Below are positions 45,289 to 55,018 of a stretch of DNA of 64,000 nucleotides, piece after piece. The number at the start of each line of letters is the position of its first letter. Within the stretch, counting starts at the first letter, position 1. Below the pieces are notes generated by a model. The model made no database searches and was not told the DNA's origin. It saw only the letters and a program-made list of their open reading frames with translations. Both the position numbers and the translations under genes were made by a program. The stretch is from an uncultured Cohaesibacter sp. (GTDB lineage Bacteria > Pseudomonadota > Alphaproteobacteria > Rhizobiales > Cohaesibacteraceae), in contig NZ_OY781091.1 in NCBI RefSeq assembly GCF_963676275.1, positions 124,001-188,000 of the forward strand. Direction: 5' to 3'.

Positions 45289-46635
45289 TTACCAGTCCAG
45301 CTCCAGCGCTTCCCAGATCTCGTCAAACATCGCCTTGGCAGCGCGCGGGCTGATCGCATTGAGCGGGTCAATGGCAAAGCCGGCAAAGACCATGTCCTTG
45401 TCCCGGTTCATCACGCCTTCGAGCACCAACTGCTGGATTTCGATATTGCGATCTTCCAGTGCCTGCACCGCTTCAGGAAGAATGCCACAGCCGATCGGCT
45501 CGACCTTGTTTTCGGAAATCAGACCGTAGCTTTCGACAATGGCCCCCACCGGCACATCGGGATTCTGACCCATATTGGGCATGTTGAAATTGGTCCGCAC
45601 CATCTCCTCGGTTGCGCCTGCCAGCGCCTCCAGTAGCAACACGCCTTCCTCGCCAGATGGCGCAAGGTCACCCTGCAGATATTTCTGCCGGGCCTCATCG
45701 GGATTGCTGGCCCGCTTGATGCGCCATTCATAGGGCGTCATGCAGACACCCCAGCTGTTGATCTCTTCCTTGGAGGAGAGATACCAGGGCACGAATTCGG
45801 CCAGATGCCGATCACCCGCCGCGCCCAGCACGCCAAAGCGGGTAAGGAAATTCTCTGCGATCTTGAATTCGGAGGTGAACCATTCTTCTCTGGATTCACG
45901 ACCAAGCGCGATCTTGCTCAGCTCTGCCGGATCACCTTCCTGCATGGCGGCAGCAAATTCGGCCAGAATGCTCTTGCCCTTCCAGACCGCATCCGTGGCA
46001 AAGGTGAAATGGTTGACGCCAGAAATATCGAGCTTGATATCCTTGCGGCTGGGCATCTCGACGCCGTAGGTCTGGGCAATCCACTTGGCCAGCATTTCCT
46101 GAGTGTGGAACACCTCATGGCAGCAGCCCAGCGCTTTGATCTCCGGCTCTGCCGCATAGAGCGCTCCGGTGCACCAGGCCATCGGGTTGGTATAGTTGAT
46201 CACCCATGCATCAGGGCAGACCGCCATGATATGATGGGCAAAGTCGGCCATGGTCGGAATGGAGCGTAGCGCACGGGCAATGCCGCCCGGCCCCGTGGTG
46301 TCGCCAACGCTCTGATAGACGCCATATTTTTCCGGAATCTTGAGATCGATGAAGCGTTTCTGCGTCGGCCCCGGCTCAATGGATATGACAACGAAATCGG
46401 CCCCCTTGAGCGCATTGTCCAGTTCGTCCTCGACTTCTACGACAAACTTGCTGAGCGCTCCGGGCTTGCCGAAAATCTGCGAACTGATCTCCTTGTTTTT
46501 CAAGGCAGCCCCATGGTCGATATCATACAGCACAAGGCTGCCGGTCAGTTTGTCAGACAGGGCCAGATCGGACATCAGCCGTAGCGCCCACTGCTGGCTG
46601 CCGCCGCCGATATAAGTGATTTTTACCTTTTTCAT
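45289..46635 (-). CDS. Glycoside hydrolase family 4 (alpha-galactosidase/alpha-glucosidase type)
   Basis: GH4 enzymes use NAD and a divalent metal to open glycosidic bonds by oxidation-elimination. It is 448 residues from ATG 46635 (a TTG at 46659 is less likely). The N-terminal Rossmann motif is KITYIGGGSQQWALRLMSDL. Further family marks are VVISIEPGPTQKRFIDLKIP, INYTNPMAWCTGALYA and GCCHEVFHTQEMLAKW, where the Cys and His bind the metal, and SGVNHFTFATDAVWKG. The GCCH form fits MelA/AglA-type enzymes on unphosphorylated sugars rather than phospho-glycosidases, but the exact sugar is not readable. No transporter is adjacent. A long palindrome lies upstream. Confidence 0.9.
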   Translation of the reverse strand: MKKVKITYIGGGSQQWALRLMSDLALSDKLTGSLVLYDIDHGAALKNKEISSQIFGKPGALSKFVVEVEDELDNALKGADFVVISIEPGPTQKRFIDLKIPEKYGVYQSVGDTTGPGGIARALRSIPTMADFAHHIMAVCPDAWVINYTNPMAWCTGALYAAEPEIKALGCCHEVFHTQEMLAKWIAQTYGVEMPSRKDIKLDISGVNHFTFATDAVWKGKSILAEFAAAMQEGDPAELSKIALGRESREEWFTSEFKIAENFLTRFGVLGAAGDRHLAEFVPWYLSSKEEINSWGVCMTPYEWRIKRASNPDEARQKYLQGDLAPSGEEGVLLLEALAGATEEMVRTNFNMPNMGQNPDVPVGAIVESYGLISENKVEPIGCGILPEAVQALEDRNIEIQQLVLEGVMNRDKDMVFAGFAIDPLNAISPRAAKAMFDEIWEALELDW

Positions 46636-47136
46636 CGCTGAAGCTCCGTATGCCTTCAAGGCTGCTCATGGATCCTTGTCGCCAACCCCATCAGATATCT
46701 AATGGAGCTGCAAAGCGGTATTTCCGGGTGTATAAAGGAGCAGATTTGCCGGCGTTGCTTGCATATCTGCGCAAGGCTTGAGGGTCACATAAGGGTGTCA
46801 CATGGATATTGCTCAAACTGGCATATTAGTATACCAGTTTATCAATATACCGTGTAAACAAGATCCGCAACCAGTCAGAGGCGAAATCCCGGCAGGCTTC
46901 ACAAATATCTAGAAATAATGAATATTTAAGGTAAATGGAATTTTAACCACTAACCGTGATGCTGCGAGCCAAGACGGCCCGATTTGCCCAACTTTGACCT
47001 CAATTCAAAGGCACATCAGGGTCTGCTGTCCCCGGTTTTTCAAATGTTTGTCTACGGTTTGCTGACCCGCTCAAACTTTTAATTTTCTGGAGCCGGGGTT
47101 CCCCGTCAAGATGATAAGAACCAGAAGGTCAACGGC
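46636..47136. other. 501-base gap upstream of GH4 and DUF930 genes
   Basis: AT-rich spacer holding the promoter of the minus-strand GH4 gene with a palindromic operator candidate at 46815-46840, and the promoter of the plus-strand DUF930 gene. A small CGGGG-TT-CCCCG hairpin sits at 47094-47105. No gene-like frame was found. Confidence 0.5.
46815..46840. promoter_or_regulatory. 26-bp near-perfect palindrome, operator candidate for GH4
   Basis: Arms AAACTGG and CCAGTTT are perfect, and the 12-base centre (CATATTAGTATA) is symmetric except at two pairs. It lies 180 bases before the GH4 start. A second TATACC follows at 46847-46852. The GTATACCAG core resembles GntR/FadR-subfamily sites. Confidence 0.65.
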
Positions 47137-47517
47137 ATGAAATCGCAAACTTGCATTGTCTCGCTCGCGTTGCTCTTGGTGACGATTGCTCCGCAAGGGG
47201 CCTTTGCCATGAACAACAAGCTGCGCGCCTGGCTCAAGGAAATGGCGCCGCAGGAGCGAATGCTTCAGCTTTGCAATATGGAAGTCATGGGAAAGCTAGA
47301 TGCAGACCGGTTGGTGGATTACACCTTCGCCGATCCGCAGATCAGCGATACCAAGGTCAATGCGCAAGGCGCCGCCTATCGCCGTAATGGTCATTGGTAC
47401 AAGCTCAGCTATTCCTGCAACACCAGCAAAGACCAGATGGAAGTGCTCAAGCTCACCTACAAAAAGGGCAATGAAATACCCAAGGGTGACTGGACGCAAT
47501 ATAACCTGTTCAACTGA
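47137..47517 (+). CDS. Secreted DUF930 protein
   Basis: 126 residues with a signal peptide (CIVSLALLLVTIAPQGAFA). The mature part has ERMLQLCNMEVMGKL, DRLVDYTFADPQ, GAAYRRNGHWYKLSYSC and a C-terminal GNEIPKGDWTQYNLF. The two cysteines likely form a disulfide in the periplasm. This pattern fits DUF930, a family found mostly in Hyphomicrobiales with no known function. AGAAGG precedes the ATG. Confidence 0.85.
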   Translation: MKSQTCIVSLALLLVTIAPQGAFAMNNKLRAWLKEMAPQERMLQLCNMEVMGKLDADRLVDYTFADPQISDTKVNAQGAAYRRNGHWYKLSYSCNTSKDQMEVLKLTYKKGNEIPKGDWTQYNLFN

Positions 47518-47595
47518 CGGCGTTACGCTCTGTCCCTGAGCTTCTCTCTGAGCGCCCGTATCCTAAGGCCTGCCCCCCGGAATCCTGTTCCAGAG

Positions 47596-48372
47596 CTATT
47601 GCAGCTGCATTTCGGTCTGCACCATGTCGCCATTTTCCTTGAAGCAGACGGCCTGATCCTGCGGCACCTCGATCCAGCATCCCGATTGCCGGTCTATCGG
47701 TTCGGAGACCAGCACCACATCGCCATTGTCATAGCGGCGATAATAGAGCGAGGGAGCATGGTGATCGGTCGAGCAGCGAAAGCCACACAGGCGCTTGCCA
47801 TCGGAAAGACATGAGGTGAAGCGCAAGGGAGCGCGAATGCCCTTGTCGACCATTGCCTTGCGAACCCGCTGCAAAATTTTGCGCATCGCGCTGACCGGGC
47901 ATTTCTGCAGGTCTTCCTGCACCGCCAACAGAAACAGAAGCTCGGAATCCGTGCTGCCGAAGCGATGCTCATAATGGCTGTCATCGAGCTGTTTTTCCAG
48001 CTCGCGCCGTACCCTGTGATAATCCCCGATCTGTCCATTATGCATGAACATCCATTTGTCAAAGGCAAAGGGGTGGCAATTGCAGCGATTGGTTGCCGTG
48101 CCGGTGGAGGCGCGGACATGGGCAAAGAAGAGCGAAGACTGGATTTGAGCGGCCAGACTCTTGAGATTGGTGTCATTCCAGGCGGGCAGGATTTCGCGAT
48201 AGATGCCGGGATTTTCCTTGGCACCATACCAGCCGATGCCAAAGCCGTCGCCGTTGGTAACGGTCTTGCCTTCCTCGGCATGCAGGCTTTGATGGATCAG
48301 GGAATGATCCGCAGTCGTAACATAATGCTCAAGAAAAACCGGCTGTCCCTTATACGCAATCCAACGGCACAT
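47596..48372 (-). CDS. Class II glutamine amidotransferase (YafJ-like)
   Basis: 258 residues from the ATG at 48372. This start is forced by biology: the second residue is the Cys nucleophile (MCRWIAYKGQPVFLEHYVT), exposed after Met removal; the frame runs further upstream to 48504 but with no family sequence. Ntn-hydrolase marks are GDGFGIGWYG, FFAHVRASTGTATNRCNCHP and MFMHNGQIGDYHRVRRELE, with SDSELLF-like FGSTDSELLFLLAVQ. Family members such as YafJ and yeast Dug3 bind or hydrolyse gamma-glutamyl compounds; the substrate here is unknown. Confidence 0.9.
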   Translation of the reverse strand: MCRWIAYKGQPVFLEHYVTTADHSLIHQSLHAEEGKTVTNGDGFGIGWYGAKENPGIYREILPAWNDTNLKSLAAQIQSSLFFAHVRASTGTATNRCNCHPFAFDKWMFMHNGQIGDYHRVRRELEKQLDDSHYEHRFGSTDSELLFLLAVQEDLQKCPVSAMRKILQRVRKAMVDKGIRAPLRFTSCLSDGKRLCGFRCSTDHHAPSLYYRRYDNGDVVLVSEPIDRQSGCWIEVPQDQAVCFKENGDMVQTEMQLQ

Positions 48373-48600
48373 TGCAGTCTCCAGAATTGGTAATATTGGC
48401 ATTCCTTTTATAGCCAGAAGCGGCGCAGGAAAAGCGATCCGGGCTGCAAATCTTGTTTGGCCAACAAAAAGTAAGGGACTTTCGGGCCGGAAACGCAGTT
48501 GCATTGCGCTTGCGACATTCTTTGCCGCCGGGCAGTCACGCCGCTGTCATCTGTCTTCGCTAGATCTTCGGCAGTCAAGTTTCCTAAGCAAGAGGTTCTC

Positions 48601-50130
48601 ATGTTCAAATCTGTTTCCAAGGCGCTGCTGCTTGCAAGCTGCCTCGCTCTGCCGCTGGCGTCTCAGGCCCACGCGCTCACGCTTGAGCCGGTTGCCACCC
48701 ATTCCGCCAATGTCTTTGATGAAGGCGCTGCCGAAATCGTCTCCTATGACAAGGCGGGCAAGAAACTGTTTGTCGTGAACGGCAATGACAAGGCCATCGA
48801 TATTTTCGACATCTCCAATCCGTCAGAGATAAAGGAAGCTGGCTCGCTCAATGTCACGGATTTTGGCAAAGGCGCAAATTCGGTTGATGTGCATAGTGAC
48901 TATGTCGCCATTGCGGTTGAGAACAAGGACAAGCAGGCCAATGGCAAGCTGGTGCTTTACAAGACCGACGGCACGCTGGTCGGTGATGTCGAGCTGGGCG
49001 CGCTGCCTGACTGCGTCGTCTTCTCGCCAAATGGCGAATTCGCCATGGTGGCCAATGAGGGCGAGCCTTCTGACGATTTCAAGAATGATCCGGTCGGCAC
49101 GGTCTCCATCGTCTCCATTCCCTCTCTTGAGGTCAAGACCGTCTCCTTTGATGCTCTGAAAGCGGCAGATTTCGGCGATGATTTCCATACCGCCGCGCCG
49201 GAAGGCATTTCCTTTGCCCAGCAGATCGAGCCGGAATATGTCGCCATCACTCCGGACAGCAAGACCGCCTTTGTATCCTTGCAGGAAAGCAATGCGATCG
49301 CAGTCATCGATACCGCGACAGCGACTCTGAAAAAGGTCTTCTCGCTCGGCTTTCAGGATTATTCCAAGGTCAAGGCAGATCTGTCCGACAAGGATGGCAA
49401 GATCAACCGTCAGAACTGGCCGGTTCTGTCCTTCCGCATGCCCGATACCGTCAAGGCCTTCTCCAAGGATGGCGTCAATTATGTGGTCATGTCCAACGAG
49501 GGCGACAGCCGCGATTATGAAGGCTATTCCGAAGAGGAACGGCTGGGCAAGGTCAAGCTGGACCCGACCGCCTTCCCCAATGCCGAAGAGTTGCAGAAGA
49601 AGGAAAATCTCGGCCGTCTGAAAATCACCACCTCTCAGGGCGACAAGGATGGTGATGGCGATTTTGATGTCATCTATGGTTATGGCGGTCGCTCCTTCTC
49701 CATCTTCAATGAAGAGGGCGAGATGGTGTTTGATTCCGGCGATGAAATCGAAGCCAAAATGGCAGAGCTGGTGCCAAGCGCCTTCAACAGCGAAGGGGCC
49801 AACGAAAGCTTCGACAGCCGCTCTGACGACAAGGGCACCGAGCCCGAAGCGCTCGAACTGGCCGAGATCGACGGCAAGCTCTATGCCTTCATCGGTCTGG
49901 AGCGCATGAGCGGTATCGTGGTCTATGACATCACCGATCCGGCCAAGGCTTCCTATGTCACCTATGCCAGCAATGCAAAGCTTGATGGCGAGTCCGAAAA
50001 GCTGACCGCAGGCGACATCGCGCCCGAAGGCATCAAATTCATCGCGGGCAAGGATAGCCCGAACGGTCAGCCGATGATTGCCGTTGCCAACGAGGTTTCC
50101 GGCACGGTCACCCTCTGGGCCATCAAATAG
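48601..50130 (+). CDS. Secreted choice-of-anchor I / alkaline-phosphatase-like beta-propeller protein
   Basis: 509 residues from ATG 48601 (AGAGG upstream), beginning with a signal peptide (ALLLASCLALPLASQAHA). The rest is beta-propeller-like repeats: AAEIVSYDKAGKKLFVVNGN, FSPNGEFAMVANEGEPSDDF, ITPDSKTAFVSLQESNAIAV and a conserved end with APEGIKFIAGKDSPNGQPM then VANEVSGTVTLW. This matches the choice-of-anchor I family, often called alkaline-phosphatase-like. No phosphatase active site is recognisable and no C-terminal anchor is present, so it is probably free in the periplasm or secreted. Several Asp-rich loops (KDGDGDFD) may bind calcium. Confidence 0.85.
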   Translation: MFKSVSKALLLASCLALPLASQAHALTLEPVATHSANVFDEGAAEIVSYDKAGKKLFVVNGNDKAIDIFDISNPSEIKEAGSLNVTDFGKGANSVDVHSDYVAIAVENKDKQANGKLVLYKTDGTLVGDVELGALPDCVVFSPNGEFAMVANEGEPSDDFKNDPVGTVSIVSIPSLEVKTVSFDALKAADFGDDFHTAAPEGISFAQQIEPEYVAITPDSKTAFVSLQESNAIAVIDTATATLKKVFSLGFQDYSKVKADLSDKDGKINRQNWPVLSFRMPDTVKAFSKDGVNYVVMSNEGDSRDYEGYSEEERLGKVKLDPTAFPNAEELQKKENLGRLKITTSQGDKDGDGDFDVIYGYGGRSFSIFNEEGEMVFDSGDEIEAKMAELVPSAFNSEGANESFDSRSDDKGTEPEALELAEIDGKLYAFIGLERMSGIVVYDITDPAKASYVTYASNAKLDGESEKLTAGDIAPEGIKFIAGKDSPNGQPMIAVANEVSGTVTLWAIK

Positions 50131-50158
50131 CCGACAAGGCAATTTGCCGAACCTGTCG

Positions 50159-50188
50159 CCCATCCCGCGCCCTGCGGGGTGGGTTTTT
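50159..50188 (+). terminator. Terminator after choice-of-anchor gene
   Basis: CCCATCCCGC / GCGGGGTGGG stem (one G-T pair), 5-base loop, then TTTTT. Confidence 0.9.
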
Positions 50189-50300
50189 CATTGTGGAGTT
50201 GACATTGCCCCTCAACCGCGGAGAGAAAACTTGCAGCTGACAGGCATTTTGCGCTAGGGATGGCCGCAATTCCAATTCGCTTCAAGACAGGCATCCATCC

Positions 50301-51041
50301 ATGATCGTAAAAACCCAAGAGCAGCTAGACGGCCTGAAGGCCTGCGGCAGAGCCGTCGCCCGTGCCATTCGCGAAATGGGGGCTGCGCTCGAGCCGGGCA
50401 TCACCTCGCAGGAGCTGGACGATCTTGGGCGACGCATTCTGGAAGAAGAGGGAGCCGTTTCCGCACCGGAATCCGTTTATGATTTTCCCGGTGCTACCTG
50501 CATTTCCATCGAGCCGGTGATCGCCCATGGCTGGGCCGACAGCCAGAGCGTCAAGCCCGGCGATCTGGTCAATATCGATGTTTCCGCCAGCAAGGATGGC
50601 TATTTCACCGACGCCGGGGCGACCTTCATTCTTCCCCCGGTAATGCCGGAAAAGCGCGCTTTGGTGGAGGCAGCAAAGCGGGCACGGGACAAGGCGATTG
50701 CTCAGGCGCGGGCCGGCCAGTCCATGCAGGTCATTCCCAAGGCCTTCGATCTGGAAGCCAAGGCAGGGGGCTATACCATCATCCAGAATCTGCTCGGCTG
50801 TCACGGCGTCGGCACGACGCTGCATGACCGGCCCGAAATTCTCGCCATTCCCGACAGGCGCGATCGGCGCAAGCTGCAGGAAGGCATGGTCATTGCGGTC
50901 GAACCCTTCCTTTCCACCGGAGCCACTTATGCCAGCGATGGCACCCGCGAATGGGAGCTGTTCACTCCCGGCTGCCTGACAGCCCAGTTCGAGCATACGA
51001 TTGTCATTGGCAAGAAGGGGCCGATCATCGTCACCCTCTGA
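50301..51041 (+). CDS. map: Type I methionine aminopeptidase
   Basis: Removes the initiator Met from new proteins, 246 residues, the usual bacterial type I length. Metal ligands are visible: VNIDVSASKDGYFTDAGATF (two Asp), LLGCHGVGTTLHDRPEI (His), GMVIAVEPFLSTG (Glu) and QFEHTIVIGKKGPIIVT (Glu). The family often has NGYHGDTS in the first motif; here it is SKDGYFTDAG, as in the subgroup lacking that stretch. It may be a second, non-essential copy. The stop codon abuts that of the convergent GNAT gene. Confidence 0.9.
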   Translation: MIVKTQEQLDGLKACGRAVARAIREMGAALEPGITSQELDDLGRRILEEEGAVSAPESVYDFPGATCISIEPVIAHGWADSQSVKPGDLVNIDVSASKDGYFTDAGATFILPPVMPEKRALVEAAKRARDKAIAQARAGQSMQVIPKAFDLEAKAGGYTIIQNLLGCHGVGTTLHDRPEILAIPDRRDRRKLQEGMVIAVEPFLSTGATYASDGTREWELFTPGCLTAQFEHTIVIGKKGPIIVTL

Positions 51042-51557
51042 TCAGGGATGCAGCTCTTTTAACACCTGCTCGAAGGCGTTGGCATGGGTCAGAGTGCCTT
51101 TGGGCGCTGGTCCCTGAAAGGTCTTGTGCTGGATCACGGCGGGATCGATCGAGCCATAGCGTAACAGGCCATTGCTGCTGAAACCGAACCGTTGATAATA
51201 GGCCGGATTGCCGACCAGAATGCAGCCATTGGAGCCGAGCGCCCGGATTTCTCTCAATCCCTCGCCCACCAGCGCCTTGCCAATGCCCTGTTTCTGCTTG
51301 ATCGGGGCGACGGAAATGGGCCCCAGACAATACCATTTGTCGAATTTTCCATCGATGCGGATCGGTGAGAAAGCGACATGGCCGACGATGATCCCGTCGT
51401 CATCCATGACCAGCGACAGGACGAGATCACCCTCGCAGCGTAACTGGTCAATGATCGCGCTTTCGCTACCCGTGCTATAGGGAACCGGTTCAAAGGCCTT
51501 TTGCGTCAATAGGCGGATGGCATCCGCGTCTGCGGATGTTTCCTTGCGAATATACAT
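51042..51557 (-). CDS. GNAT family N-acetyltransferase (YhbS-like)
   Basis: 171 residues from ATG 51557 (AAGGA eight bases upstream). It begins MYIRKETSADADAIRLLTQK and has the acetyl-CoA binding stretch LGPISVAPIKQKQGIGKALV (Q-x-x-G-I-G-K-A) followed by GEGLREIRALGSNGCILVGN and YYQRFGFSSNGLL. Close to the YhbS-like predicted acetyltransferases; the substrate is unknown. Stop-to-stop with map in the sequence TGATCA. Confidence 0.88.
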   Translation of the reverse strand: MYIRKETSADADAIRLLTQKAFEPVPYSTGSESAIIDQLRCEGDLVLSLVMDDDGIIVGHVAFSPIRIDGKFDKWYCLGPISVAPIKQKQGIGKALVGEGLREIRALGSNGCILVGNPAYYQRFGFSSNGLLRYGSIDPAVIQHKTFQGPAPKGTLTHANAFEQVLKELHP

Positions 51558-51781
51558 GATAGATCCTTGATCGGGCATCAGGGAAGATGACGCCACTTGG
51601 CAAGAGAAAGAGTATTGCTGAAAGATACTACCATGGCGTGGCCCATGAAATGCGACACAATATGTATGCGCGCGCAGGATGAGCGCGCAGTGTGTCTCTG
51701 TGTCAGGCAGGGTGCGCCGCGGGGCAAACAGCGCAGTCTATGGTCTCTGGATCGAGACAGGCATCCCTTCCCCTGAACAGC

Positions 51782-51805
51782 AAAAGGCCCGCCGAAGCGG
51801 GCCTT
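51782..51805 (-). terminator. Terminator of pckA
   Basis: On the minus strand AAGGCCCGC-TTCG-GCGGGCCTT followed by TT, a 9-bp stem with a stable TTCG tetraloop, 31 bases after the pckA stop. Confidence 0.92.
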
Positions 51806-51835
51806 CCGGAATTGTTTGATACTGATCTGCTCAGC

Positions 51836-53434
51836 TTAGGCTTTCGGGCCAGCAGCTTTCACAGCGTCATCGACATGTGGCAGATAATATTCGAAGTTCT
51901 TCACGAACATGCCAGCCAGCTTGGTAGCCATTGCGTCGAATGCAGCTTTGTCAGCCCAGGTTTCGCGTGGGGTCAACAGTTTGGTGTCAACGCCAGGAAC
52001 AGCAACCGGAACTTCAACACCGAAGACTTCGTCAGTGCGGAATTCAGCAGAGTTCAGGGAACCGTCAAGAGCTGCGGTCAGCAGAGCGCGGGTTGCCTTG
52101 ATTGGCATGCGGGAACCGACGCCATAAGCACCACCGGTCCAGCCGGTGTTGACCAGCCAGCAGGTAACCTGATGTTTTTCCATCATTTCACGCAGCAGGT
52201 TGCCATATTCGGAAGGATGGCGAGGCATGAAAGGAGCGCCGAAGCAGGTAGAGAAGGTAGCTTCCGGCTCGGTAACGCCTTTTTCCGTACCAGCCACTTT
52301 CGCGGTGTAACCGGACAGGAAGTGATACATGGCCTGTTCCGGGGTCAGCTTGGCGATCGGAGGCAGAACACCGAATGCGTCAGCGGTCAACATGATGATG
52401 TTTTTCGGCTGAGGAGCGCGGCCGGTATCCGAAGCGTTCGGGATGAAGTAGGTCGGATAGGAAACGCGGGTGTTCTCGGTCTTGGAGCCATCAGCGAAAT
52501 CAGGTTTATCGGTGATTGGATCGATAACCATATTCTCAACGATTGCACCGAAGGTGTGGGTCGTTGCGAAGATTTCCGGTTCAGCTTCAGCGGACAGGTT
52601 GATGGTTTTAGCGTAGCAGCCGCCTTCGAAGTTGAAGACGCCGTTTTCGCCCCAGCCGTGCTCGTCGTCACCGATCAGGGTGCGGTTCGGATCAGCCGAA
52701 AGGGTGGTTTTACCGGTGCCGGACAGGCCGAAGAAGATCGCCGTGTCATTGTCATTGCCAACGTTTGCAGAGCAGTGCATCGGCATGATTTTCTTTTCAG
52801 GCAGCAGGTAGTTAAGGGTGGTGAAGACAGACTTCTTGATCTCACCAGCATAGGAAGAACCGGCAATCAGAATGACTTTCTTGGTCAGGTTCAGCGCGAT
52901 GCAGGTTTCGGAGCGAACGCCATATTTAGCAGGGTCGCAGAGGAAGCCCGGGAAGTCGATAACAGTCAGTTCCTGAACGAAATCAGCCAGTTCGGCATGT
53001 TCCGGACGGATCAGCATGTTGCGAATGAAGTGAGACTGCCAAGCCAGCTCGGTCACGATACGTGTTTTGATGCGGTGATCAAGGTCAGCGCCGCCATACA
53101 GGTCCTGTACGAACAGCTCTTTGCCTTCAGCGTAAGCCATCATGTCTTCATAGAGAAGATCGAAAGCTTCCGGCGTCATGGCTTTGTTGTTGTCCCACCA
53201 GATGGTGTTTTCGGTGGTAGCGTCGCGAACGGTATGTTTATCCTTTGGGGAACGGCCGGTATGTTTGCCGGTATCCACTGCAAAAGCACCGCCTTCGATC
53301 AGACGACCTTCCTTGCGAGCCAGCGCTTCTTCTACCAGCTTCGGAAAACGATAGTTGTAATGTACGCTATCGAGATTGCGAAGACCGAGTTTGTCAACGC
53401 CATTGGATTCGTTCCACGTGCCGAATTGTTTCAC
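51836..53434 (-). CDS. pckA: Phosphoenolpyruvate carboxykinase (ATP)
   Basis: Converts oxaloacetate to PEP, the entry to gluconeogenesis, 532 residues. Seen: the P-loop [15 protein letters not shown], the metal/oxaloacetate region [16 protein letters not shown], the kinase motif [20 protein letters not shown] and [10 protein letters not shown]. The ATG follows a GGGG-rich site. Codon choice looks more biased (many GGT, CGT, GTT) than in its neighbours, consistent with high expression. It is divergent from chvI-chvG across an 876-base gap, an arrangement common in rhizobia, and a 19-bp palindrome lies 38 bases upstream of the start. Confidence 0.97.
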   Translation of the reverse strand: MKQFGTWNESNGVDKLGLRNLDSVHYNYRFPKLVEEALARKEGRLIEGGAFAVDTGKHTGRSPKDKHTVRDATTENTIWWDNNKAMTPEAFDLLYEDMMAYAEGKELFVQDLYGGADLDHRIKTRIVTELAWQSHFIRNMLIRPEHAELADFVQELTVIDFPGFLCDPAKYGVRSETCIALNLTKKVILIAGSSYAGEIKKSVFTTLNYLLPEKKIMPMHCSANVGNDNDTAIFFGLSGTGKTTLSADPNRTLIGDDEHGWGENGVFNFEGGCYAKTINLSAEAEPEIFATTHTFGAIVENMVIDPITDKPDFADGSKTENTRVSYPTYFIPNASDTGRAPQPKNIIMLTADAFGVLPPIAKLTPEQAMYHFLSGYTAKVAGTEKGVTEPEATFSTCFGAPFMPRHPSEYGNLLREMMEKHQVTCWLVNTGWTGGAYGVGSRMPIKATRALLTAALDGSLNSAEFRTDEVFGVEVPVAVPGVDTKLLTPRETWADKAAFDAMATKLAGMFVKNFEYYLPHVDDAVKAAGPKA

Positions 53435-54310
53435 TTTTCAAGCCCCTTGAGACACACTTAGGTTGTGGGAAACTGACAGGATCTGTCAGTCCGGGCATCG
53501 CCTGAATGGCTATGCTCGGGGGTCCGTTTCAAGTCCTGCGGAAGTCAATTTAGCCCGTCGGATTGGTCCGCTCTTCTGCTTGACGTTTCCTCCTGAGGGT
53601 CTGCTCTGCCTTGTCCTCTACTCCCGGCAGCAGCCCTGCAACAGTCCTTTCTTCGAACTCGCGGATTTCATACCGACCCATCGAATGTGTGTCGTTGATA
53701 TTTCGCAAAGTCGGCCACGAACCCTCTCCCGTGACCATTTCCTCATAAAGCACCCCTCTTTCATTTGAAAGCTGGTCTTTTGTGGGGTTGTGTTGCCTCT
53801 TTGAAGACTTCTATTTCGGTGGATTTTATACCACTAAAGTCGAAAACCGCAGAAAACGGCGATTCGTGGCGAGACCGGAAAATTAACCTTCAATCTGTGA
53901 ACAAATTTCTGTTGCCACAATTTTGCAGCTTTCCGAAATTAGGTCTGCAAGAAATATCAGGAATGCATCTGATGCATATCAGTTGCGGCGAAATTGCGGG
54001 GCTTGTTATATCCTTTTTTGGACATTACAGCGTGAATATCCTGTGTATTTTGCTAAATAGTGAATTGGAAGTCGCAATAGCCCCGGTCTTGGGGCGGGAA
54101 ATCGTGGCCCCTGCCAATAGAGTGACGCAACAAGCGCGTCGACCAAGGGGGCGTGGTCCTGTCCGGCCAAAGCGTGTACACTTCCATATCAGGCTTTTCG
54201 TCAGCTGGCAGTTGGCGTCGAGGCTGCTGAGAGTTTGCTAGAAGAATGCATTGAATTTTCGCCAGCCTGTGAAATGAGCTTGCAGGGATGGACAGAAGGA
54301 AGGGAAAGAC
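53435..54310. other. 876-base gap between pckA and chvI
   Basis: Holds the pckA upstream palindrome (53472-53490) and, further right, AT-rich sequence that should contain the chvI promoter. Open frames at 53550-53753 and 53765-54241 lack ribosome sites and protein-like composition. The gap is longer than a simple divergent promoter needs, so a small RNA or long leader is possible. Confidence 0.45.
53472..53490. promoter_or_regulatory. 19-bp palindrome upstream of pckA
   Basis: ACTGACAG-GAT-CTGTCAGT, a perfect 8-bp inverted repeat around three bases, 38-56 bases before the pckA ATG. It is suited either to a repressor near the promoter or to a hairpin in the leader mRNA. Confidence 0.65.
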
Positions 54311-55018
54311 ATGGCAACGATTGCCCTTGTCGATGATGATCGCAATATTCTGACGTCGGTTTCGATCGCATTGGAAGCTGAAGGCTATAAGGTGGACACC
54401 TACACGGACGGCGCGTCCGGGCTTGAAGGTCTGCTGCATGCCGTGCCTGATCTTGCTATTCTGGATATCAAGATGCCGCGCATGGATGGCATGGAACTCT
54501 TGCGCAGGCTGCGCCAGAAAACGGATCTGCCCGTTATCTTCCTGACATCAAAGGATGATGAAATCGACGAATTGTTCGGCTTGAAGATGGGCGCCGATGA
54601 CTTCATTCACAAGCCCTTCTCCCAGCGTCTGCTTGTTGAGCGCGTCAAGGCGGTTCTGCGCCGCGCCCAGGCGCGTGACACATCCGTCAAGTCCGGCGGC
54701 CAGACTGCCAAGAGCGATCTGCTCGAGCGCGGCCTGCTCTCCATGGACAGGGAAAGACACACCTGCAACTGGGATGGCAAGCCGGTAACCCTGACCGTTA
54801 CCGAGTTTCTCATTCTCTATTCTCTGGCCCAGCGCCCCGGCGTGGTCAAGAGCCGCAACGCCCTGATGGATGCCGCCTATGAAGATCAGGTCTATGTCGA
54901 TGATCGCACCATTGACAGCCACATTAAGCGGCTGCGCAAGAAATTCAAGGCCGTGGACGACAGTTTCGATATGATTGAAACTCTCTATGGTGTCGGCTAT
55001 CGCTTCAGGGAAGAATAG
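54311..55018 (+). CDS. chvI: Response regulator ChvI (OmpR family)
   Basis: DNA-binding partner of ChvG in the acid/envelope-stress and symbiosis two-component system. It is 235 residues. The receiver domain shows [20 protein letters not shown], phospho-acceptor Asp52 in [17 protein letters not shown], and [20 protein letters not shown] with the conserved Thr and the Lys of FIHKPFSQ. The OmpR winged-helix domain shows [20 protein letters not shown] and [22 protein letters not shown] precedes the ATG. chvG follows 181 bases later. The match to rhizobial ChvI/BatR/ActR-ExoS-type regulators is strong. Confidence 0.95.
   Translation: MATIALVDDDRNILTSVSIALEAEGYKVDTYTDGASGLEGLLHAVPDLAILDIKMPRMDGMELLRRLRQKTDLPVIFLTSKDDEIDELFGLKMGADDFIHKPFSQRLLVERVKAVLRRAQARDTSVKSGGQTAKSDLLERGLLSMDRERHTCNWDGKPVTLTVTEFLILYSLAQRPGVVKSRNALMDAAYEDQVYVDDRTIDSHIKRLRKKFKAVDDSFDMIETLYGVGYRFREE

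Noticed and set aside
51036-51045. Stop-to-stop junction TGATCA between map and the GNAT gene as a special signal
   Set aside because: A simple zero-gap convergent arrangement; no hairpin or shared function suggests regulation.
51692-53461. 589-residue plus-strand frame across pckA
   Set aside because: Antisense of pckA, whose P-loop and metal motifs are intact on the minus strand.
53765-54241. 158-residue plus-strand frame before chvI
   Set aside because: No ribosome site, no family pattern, and composition of random noncoding DNA.
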